DNA of 6,680 nucleotides from Planctomycetaceae bacterium. GTDB lineage: Bacteria > Planctomycetota > Planctomycetia > Pirellulales > UBA1268. The notes below the pieces were generated by a model, which was not told the origin of the DNA, did no database searches, and saw nothing but the letters and a program-made list of their open reading frames with translations. Numbering within the stretch: the first letter of the stretch is position 1; each line of letters starts with the position of its first letter. Location: assembly GCA_009691925.1 (NCBI GenBank), contig SIAG01000235.1:1-6680 (forward strand), read 5' to 3'. Made by a program: the position numbers and the translations under genes. Below are positions 1-6,680 of this stretch, piece after piece.

Positions 1-1766
1 GAACACTCCTGAAGCGCGAACGGGAGCCGGCTCTCGAGGACGCCGCTCAACGTCCCCTGCGCGTCCCGCCGAAGGGTCGAGACGACCGGCAATTCGCTGA
101 GCGGAGCGATCCACTCCGCCTCGAACAACCGGCTCGATGACGCCGCCACCGGGACCCGATCGAGGCCGGTGAGCCCCGCGGCCGAAAGGTAGGGAACGCT
201 CGCCAGAGACGGATGCGCCGTCGGACAGTCGACCGCACCGATCCCCCGCCCTCCGGCCCCGTACCAACTGACGACCGCCGTCCGGTCAGCGGCGACGAGC
301 CCGGCGGTCGACGGGACCGCGCCGAGGTCGACCACGGCGTTCGCCGGCGACCAGATCCCGAAAACGGATGTCCCGCGGGCGATCCGCCCCGCCACGTCGA
401 GATCGACAACATCGGCCCGACGGACTCGCCATTCCGCCCCCTTCCATCGATCCGCGGTCCACCACACCAGCCCGGCAAAGAGAAGCACGACCGTCGGCAG
501 CGTGATCCACGCCAGGCCAGGCCTCCCCCCACGCGACACCAGCCACCACTCCAGCGGATAGAGGCAGGCGACGTAAAGCAGGGCCAGACCGGCGATCCAT
601 TCGAAGGGCACGGGGCGGACACCATCGAACCGATCGACCGCCATCCGCAGCTGCCCGCCGAGGTCGAGCGATTGGCGGTTGACTTCCGCGGATCTCCCCC
701 CCTTCCCCGACCGCCCGCCGAGGAGCTCGACGAGGAGCGAGTCGGTCCCCTGCCAATTGCGGAAGGCCCCCCGGTCGAGATCGATCCCCGCCCAGGTGAC
801 CGTGCCGAAACCATGGGCCCGGCGGACGACGAGGGGAAGATCGGTGGGGGCGTTCCCTTCCCAGGCCTCGATCGCCCCATCGATATTCCCCGGATCCTCG
901 AAGAGGGGCACCTCGAGTCCGCCGAGGGCATTGCGATCGAGCGGTCGCCCCGCCTTGGAATAGGTTTCGAGCGCGGCCCAGCGGCGCAGCGGCACCATCC
1001 GCACCACGCGCCCTCCCCGCCCCGCGGGCCCCGGCAACCAGGCCGCCGCCGGCCCCTCCGACAGGCCCGGTGGAGCCGCCGACGCTCCCGCCAGGAACAC
1101 GAGCCTCCCGCCGCGTCGGACCCACGCATCGACACCGGCGAGGGCAGCCGAGGGCGCGCTTGTCACAGCCGAGCCACAGACGACGATCGCGTCGGCCCCG
1201 TCGAGATCGAGATCTGTTGGCCCCAGCCCCGTAGCATCGGGGAGTGCGACGACGCGGATCCGCTCGCCATCCTCCCGCTTCAACAACCCGGCGGCGCGTA
1301 CCGCGCTCGGCAGATCCCCGATCACGAGCAGGACCTCATCGGTCGATTCCAGCGGTACCGGCAGGCGGAGGGGGACCTGGGCCCCGCGGTCATCCTCGAC
1401 GAGCACCCGCCCCGCCGGGCGGCCGAAGCGGACGCGGAACCGGCACGGCGCATTGCCCGCCCCTTCCCCTGTCGTGTCCCCCACGGCCGGGTAGCCGACG
1501 AGCTCGCCATCGGGATCCTCGACCCAGACGCGTGTGGCCGTCGCCGGCGTGATCAGCAGTGGAGTCCAGGAGCCGGTCCTGTAGACGCCGTCGAACCCGA
1601 CCGCGCCCTCCCACACCCCGACCTCGGCCCCGACGGCGAGAGATGATGTGACCGCTGCGCACGCTACCAGGGGTGCCAGCCACACCATCACCGACGCGAC
1701 GGCGCCACGCCGCGGCGCGAGGACCTGCAAACCGGCAGTCGGCCGAGCCTCAGCAGCAGGCCGCAT
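1..1766 (-). CDS. Large exported membrane-anchored protein with a glutamine-amidotransferase-like domain (C-terminus cut off by the window edge)
   Basis: The minus-strand frame starting at ATG 1766 stays open for 588 codons to the left edge, so the C-terminus is missing. The N-terminus has Arg-Arg at residues 19-20, then a hydrophobic stretch to about residue 46. This could be cleaved after Val-Gly-Ala (45-47) or processed as a lipoprotein at the lipobox-like Leu-Val-Ala-Cys (33-36). A GFDGxYRxGxWTPL motif (57-70) opens a probable beta-sandwich. Residues 143 to about 335 look like an alpha/beta, class I glutamine-amidotransferase-like fold, with a DAIVVCG strand around Cys197, a WVRRGGRLVFLAG segment ending near 226 and a HGFGTV strand at 318-323. 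I see no convincing catalytic triad. Two likely membrane helices lie at 388-410 and 417-436, followed by about 150 more residues. Similar architectures occur in uncharacterised envelope proteins of planctomycetes and Firmicutes, but the function is unknown. The start is supported by the TGATG overlap with the MazG-like gene and by a GGAG eight bases upstream. Confidence 0.85.
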   Translation of the reverse strand, partial: MRPAAEARPTAGLQVLAPRRGAVASVMVWLAPLVACAAVTSSLAVGAEVGVWEGAVGFDGVYRTGSWTPLLITPATATRVWVEDPDGELVGYPAVGDTTGEGAGNAPCRFRVRFGRPAGRVLVEDDRGAQVPLRLPVPLESTDEVLLVIGDLPSAVRAAGLLKREDGERIRVVALPDATGLGPTDLDLDGADAIVVCGSAVTSAPSAALAGVDAWVRRGGRLVFLAGASAAPPGLSEGPAAAWLPGPAGRGGRVVRMVPLRRWAALETYSKAGRPLDRNALGGLEVPLFEDPGNIDGAIEAWEGNAPTDLPLVVRRAHGFGTVTWAGIDLDRGAFRNWQGTDSLLVELLGGRSGKGGRSAEVNRQSLDLGGQLRMAVDRFDGVRPVPFEWIAGLALLYVACLYPLEWWLVSRGGRPGLAWITLPTVVLLFAGLVWWTADRWKGAEWRVRRADVVDLDVAGRIARGTSVFGIWSPANAVVDLGAVPSTAGLVAADRTAVVSWYGAGGRGIGAVDCPTAHPSLASVPYLSAAGLTGLDRVPVAASSSRLFEAEWIAPLSELPVVSTLRRDAQGTLSGVLESRLPFALQEC

Positions 1767-2065
1767 CACGGCTTCTCCGCATCGGGGCAGGTGCAGGCCA
1801 GGCGTCCGCAGCCCGGGCACCCCCCGCCGTACTTGCGTTTCACCGCCTCGTCGAGGTCGACATCGACGACGTTGGCAATCGTCACGAGCCAGGCGAGGAC
1901 GTCGGCGAACTCCAGGGCGATCTCCTCCTTGGTGCCGCTGCGGAGCGCCGTGGCGAGCTCGCCGATCTCCTCGCTGAGCCACATGAAGGTCCCCTCGACC
2001 CCCCGGGCAGCATCCTTGTCGTGGTACATCCGCCGGATGAGCGACTGGAACTCGGAGAGCGTCAT
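1766..2065 (-). CDS. MazG-like nucleotide pyrophosphohydrolase with a cysteine-rich tail
   Basis: A 99-residue protein of the all-alpha NTP pyrophosphatase (MazG) superfamily. Members hydrolyse (d)NTPs to NMP and pyrophosphate, often to clear non-canonical nucleotides. The metal-binding signature is complete: Glu32, Glu33 and Glu36 in LSEEIGELATAL, then Glu52 and Asp55 in LEFADVLAWL, which fits EXXE-(12-28)-EXXD. The length is that of a compact single-domain enzyme, not the two-domain E. coli MazG. The tail has four cysteines (83, 86, 91, 93) in a CxxC-x4-CxC arrangement that looks like a small metal-binding knuckle. I chose ATG 2065 because homology-like sequence begins there (MTLSEFQSLI). 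A GTG at 2125 would add only a Pro/Ala-rich extension. The ribosome binding site is weak (AGG at 2075-2077). The gene follows the RND pump after 90 bases and overlaps the next gene by one base. Substrate cannot be predicted. Confidence 0.9.
   Translation of the reverse strand: MTLSEFQSLIRRMYHDKDAARGVEGTFMWLSEEIGELATALRSGTKEEIALEFADVLAWLVTIANVVDVDLDEAVKRKYGGGCPGCGRLACTCPDAEKP
1775..1778 (-). promoter_or_regulatory. Ribosome binding site for the membrane-anchored protein, inside the end of the MazG-like gene
   Basis: GGAG on the minus strand ends eight bases before ATG 1766. It lies within the last codons of the MazG-like gene. Together with the one-base TGATG overlap it supports this start and suggests that the second gene is translated by coupling to the first. 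Confidence 0.6.
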
Positions 2066-2113
2066 GGGGGTCAACCTGGGAAACGGGCTGGAGGGGGGAA
2101 CGGGCAAGGACGG

Positions 2114-2134
2114 GGCCGCCGCCACGGGCGGGCC
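2114..2134 (-). other. GC-rich imperfect hairpin between the pump and MazG-like genes
   Basis: GGCC and CGCC (read on the minus strand) can pair with GGCG and GGCC across a three-base loop, with a two-base bulge, starting about 22 bases after the pump's stop codon. No T-run follows, so it is not a classical intrinsic terminator. It could attenuate transcription or protect the 3' end of the pump mRNA, or it may be a chance result of high GC. Confidence 0.25.
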
Positions 2135-2155
2135 GAGCCTTCCGCGAGCATCGTT

Positions 2156-5260
<3,105 letters not shown>

Positions 5261-5265
5261 TGCCG

Positions 5266-5273
5266 TCCTCCCC
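5266..5273 (-). promoter_or_regulatory. Strong ribosome binding site for the RND pump, supporting a GTG start
   Basis: GGGGAGGA on the minus strand ends five bases before GTG 5260. This near-consensus Shine-Dalgarno sequence makes the GTG the likely start and gives the N-terminus expected for the family, with membrane segment 1 beginning about 11 residues in. Confidence 0.8.
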
Positions 5274-5351
5274 GCAATCCGCCCGCCCGGCGGCCCGTTG
5301 GGGGCCCCATGGAGGGCATTCGATCAGATCCCGAGCCGGGATGCCCGACGG

Positions 5352-6680
5352 CTAGTCTTCCTTCTCGAGGAGCCATAAGCTTTTCAGAACGAATGCCCCG
5401 GCCACGACGACCGGCTCCCCCTCTTGGAGGCCCGTGACGATCTCGACGAGATCGCCGTTGTCGATGCCGGTGGTGACGGCGACGCGCCGATAGCGGCCCT
5501 CCGTGAGCGGCTCGAACACAAACGCCTCCCCTTCGTGGCGCATGACGGCGGCGGCAGGGACGGCCATCGCCTCCCGCACGCTCCCCTGCGGGAGATCGAC
5601 CCACACAAACATCCCCGGCTTCAGATGGGCGTCGTCGTTGTCGAGCTCGGCGACCAGCGACACGCTCCGCGATTCGGCCTCGACGATCGCCCCGACATGG
5701 TGCACGCGGGCCACCAGTTCGTGGCGCTCGGCTCCCGGAACGCTGACCTTGACCTCCTGCCCATGGACGACGTCAACGGCCGTCCACTCGCGCTCGTGGA
5801 TCTGGGCCCGCACCCACAGCAGCGAGGTGTCGGCGACGACGAACATCGGACCCCCCCCCTGGACCCGTTCCCCCCGGGCCACGAAGACATCCTCGACAAT
5901 CCCATCAAACGGCGTCCGCATCACGAGGGTGCTTAACGAACCGGTGTCTCCGGGGCTGTCGGAGGCGTCCTCGGCGACCGCCGCGATCTCGGCGCCGAGC
6001 CGGCTGCCGACGAGGGTCCGGAGATGTTCCTTCGACACCTCAACGAGCCGGTCGGCCTGGGCCAGGCTCGCGCGCGCCCGGTCTCGCTCCTGCCGAGTCG
6101 AGAAGAGGACCTCCTCGCAGGCGGCGTCGAAGTTCGCTTTTGCCACCTCGAGGTTGCTCATCCGTTCCTCGATGATCCGCCCGGAAAGCACCCTGTCTCC
6201 CAGCTCTTGGGTGCTGCGGTTGACCTTCTCGACGAGGAGAAGCTTCGAATAGGACCCGAGGATCTTCTCCCGGTTGATCCCCAGGATCCGATCCTTAAAC
6301 ATCACCTCGACGTCGGCCAGCGGGGGCTCTTGGGCGAGCGTGTCGAGGAGCGACTCGACGTTGTCGGCGATCGTTGTGGCCCACTCCGTGGCCTTGATCT
6401 CGATCTGTTTGTCATCCTCGCGGCGGCGGACATCGTCCCGGGCCATGCCCACCGCGGGGCTCGACACCTCGGCGAGGGAATCCCCCTTGGAGACGCGCTG
6501 GCGGACCTGCGCGAAGACCTGCGAGATGATGCCGTCGACTGGCGAAGCGTAGTCGAGGCGGCGGCGGGCGTCGTAGTCGATCCTTCCCGGGACGGTGATG
6601 TGGTCGTGCATAGCCTCCCGGGTGACCGTTCCCACTTCGATCCCGGCCGAGGCCCGGGCCCCCTCCGGGAGGAAGACTTC
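5352..6680 (-). CDS. Periplasmic adaptor (membrane fusion protein) of an RND metal efflux system (N-terminus cut off by the window edge)
   Basis: The frame is open from the right edge to TAG at 5352, giving 442 visible residues. The first visible residues (EVFLPEGARASAGIEV) already resemble the start of the mature adaptor domain, so the signal peptide and true start lie beyond 6680. In visible numbering, the first half of the barrel-sandwich (lipoyl-like) domain is about 45-78 (YASPVDGIISQVF, then VSKGDSLAEVSSP). A long alpha-helical hairpin runs about 80-245. The second lipoyl half (TPFDGIVEDVFVARGERV) lies near 252-283, the beta-barrel about 285-365 with LKPGMFVWVDL, and the membrane-proximal domain fills the remainder. 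Adaptors of this class link the inner-membrane pump to the outer-membrane channel and may hand over metal. The adjacent pump gene on the same strand fits this role. The hairpin is longer than in many CzcB/CusB-type proteins and resembles planctomycete versions. No transmembrane segment or His-rich metal site is visible. Confidence 0.92.
   Translation of the reverse strand, partial: EVFLPEGARASAGIEVGTVTREAMHDHITVPGRIDYDARRRLDYASPVDGIISQVFAQVRQRVSKGDSLAEVSSPAVGMARDDVRRREDDKQIEIKATEWATTIADNVESLLDTLAQEPPLADVEVMFKDRILGINREKILGSYSKLLLVEKVNRSTQELGDRVLSGRIIEERMSNLEVAKANFDAACEEVLFSTRQERDRARASLAQADRLVEVSKEHLRTLVGSRLGAEIAAVAEDASDSPGDTGSLSTLVMRTPFDGIVEDVFVARGERVQGGGPMFVVADTSLLWVRAQIHEREWTAVDVVHGQEVKVSVPGAERHELVARVHHVGAIVEAESRSVSLVAELDNDDAHLKPGMFVWVDLPQGSVREAMAVPAAAVMRHEGEAFVFEPLTEGRYRRVAVTTGIDNGDLVEIVTGLQEGEPVVVAGAFVLKSLWLLEKED
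5851..5859 (-). repeat. Nine-base G homopolymer in the adaptor gene
   Basis: A run of nine G on the coding strand encodes most of Gly-Gly-Gly in the lipoyl-domain turn (RVQGGGPMF). The frame is intact on both sides. Such runs are prone to slippage and to sequencing error. Confidence 0.9.

Noticed and set aside
213..1646. Plus-strand open frame of 477 codons opposite the membrane-anchored protein
   Set aside because: It is the mirror of the real minus-strand gene in GC-rich DNA. Its product is a low-complexity Arg/Pro/Asp/His-rich chain without domains, while the opposite strand encodes a signal sequence, a fold and membrane helices.
1766..2065. MazG-like gene as part of a toxin-antitoxin or phage defence system
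   Set aside because: No toxin, nuclease or other defence gene is beside it in the window. The name MazG alone does not imply a MazEF module.
2066..2125. Longer N-terminus of the MazG-like protein from GTG 2125
   Set aside because: The extra 20 residues are Pro/Ala/Ser-rich and unlike the family. ATG 2065 gives the expected compact enzyme.
5292..5306. Five-base-pair GGCCC/GGGCC hairpin between the adaptor and pump genes as a terminator
   Set aside because: The stem is short, has no T-run, and lies between two genes that must work together. High GC is enough to explain it.
6633..6635. GTG at 6635 as the start of the adaptor gene
   Set aside because: The frame continues open to the edge, and the upstream residues read like adaptor sequence. 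Starting here would leave no signal peptide, which a periplasmic adaptor needs.

Overview
The window is a GC-rich bacterial segment in which every supported gene lies on the minus strand. It therefore reads from right to left, as one co-directional block of four genes with almost no intergenic DNA. The organism is probably a planctomycete. This is an inference from three things: the long hairpin of the membrane fusion protein and its Leu-Gly...Ser-Tyr-Ser-Lys-Leu-Leu-Leu segment, the cysteine-rich tail of the MazG-like protein, and the large membrane-anchored protein after it, all of which resemble proteins I associate with Planctomycetota. No rRNA or other marker gene is present to confirm it.

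Right third (5352-6680): a periplasmic membrane fusion (adaptor) protein of an RND efflux system. Its reading frame is still open at the right edge, so the true start and any signal peptide lie outside the window. Next, after 91 bases that hold a strong ribosome binding site, comes a complete heavy-metal-efflux (HME) RND pump gene of 1034 codons (2156-5260). The two would form the inner-membrane and periplasmic parts of a tripartite metal exporter. The outer-membrane channel gene is not in view. Acidic residues in the fourth membrane segment, and the lack of the three methionines that bind Cu(I)/Ag(I) in CusA, point to a CzcA-like divalent cation pump rather than a copper/silver pump.

Middle (1766-2065): after a further 90 bases comes a small MazG-fold nucleotide pyrophosphohydrolase with the EExxE...ExxD metal-binding motif and a CxxC-x4-CxC tail. 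Its stop codon overlaps the start of the next gene (TGATG).

Left quarter (1-1766): the first 588 codons of a large exported, membrane-anchored protein that runs off the left edge. It has a signal sequence or lipoprotein signal, an N-terminal beta-type domain with a GFDGxYRxGxWTPL motif, a glutamine-amidotransferase-like alpha/beta domain without a clear catalytic triad, two membrane helices, and a further domain that continues beyond the window.

I see no mobile element, CRISPR array, RNA gene or defence module. The efflux pair and the MazG/membrane-protein pair are probably two functional units that happen to be adjacent. The points most worth a second look are the metal-site substitutions in the pump, the cysteine tail of the MazG protein, and the translational coupling of MazG to an uncharacterised envelope protein.
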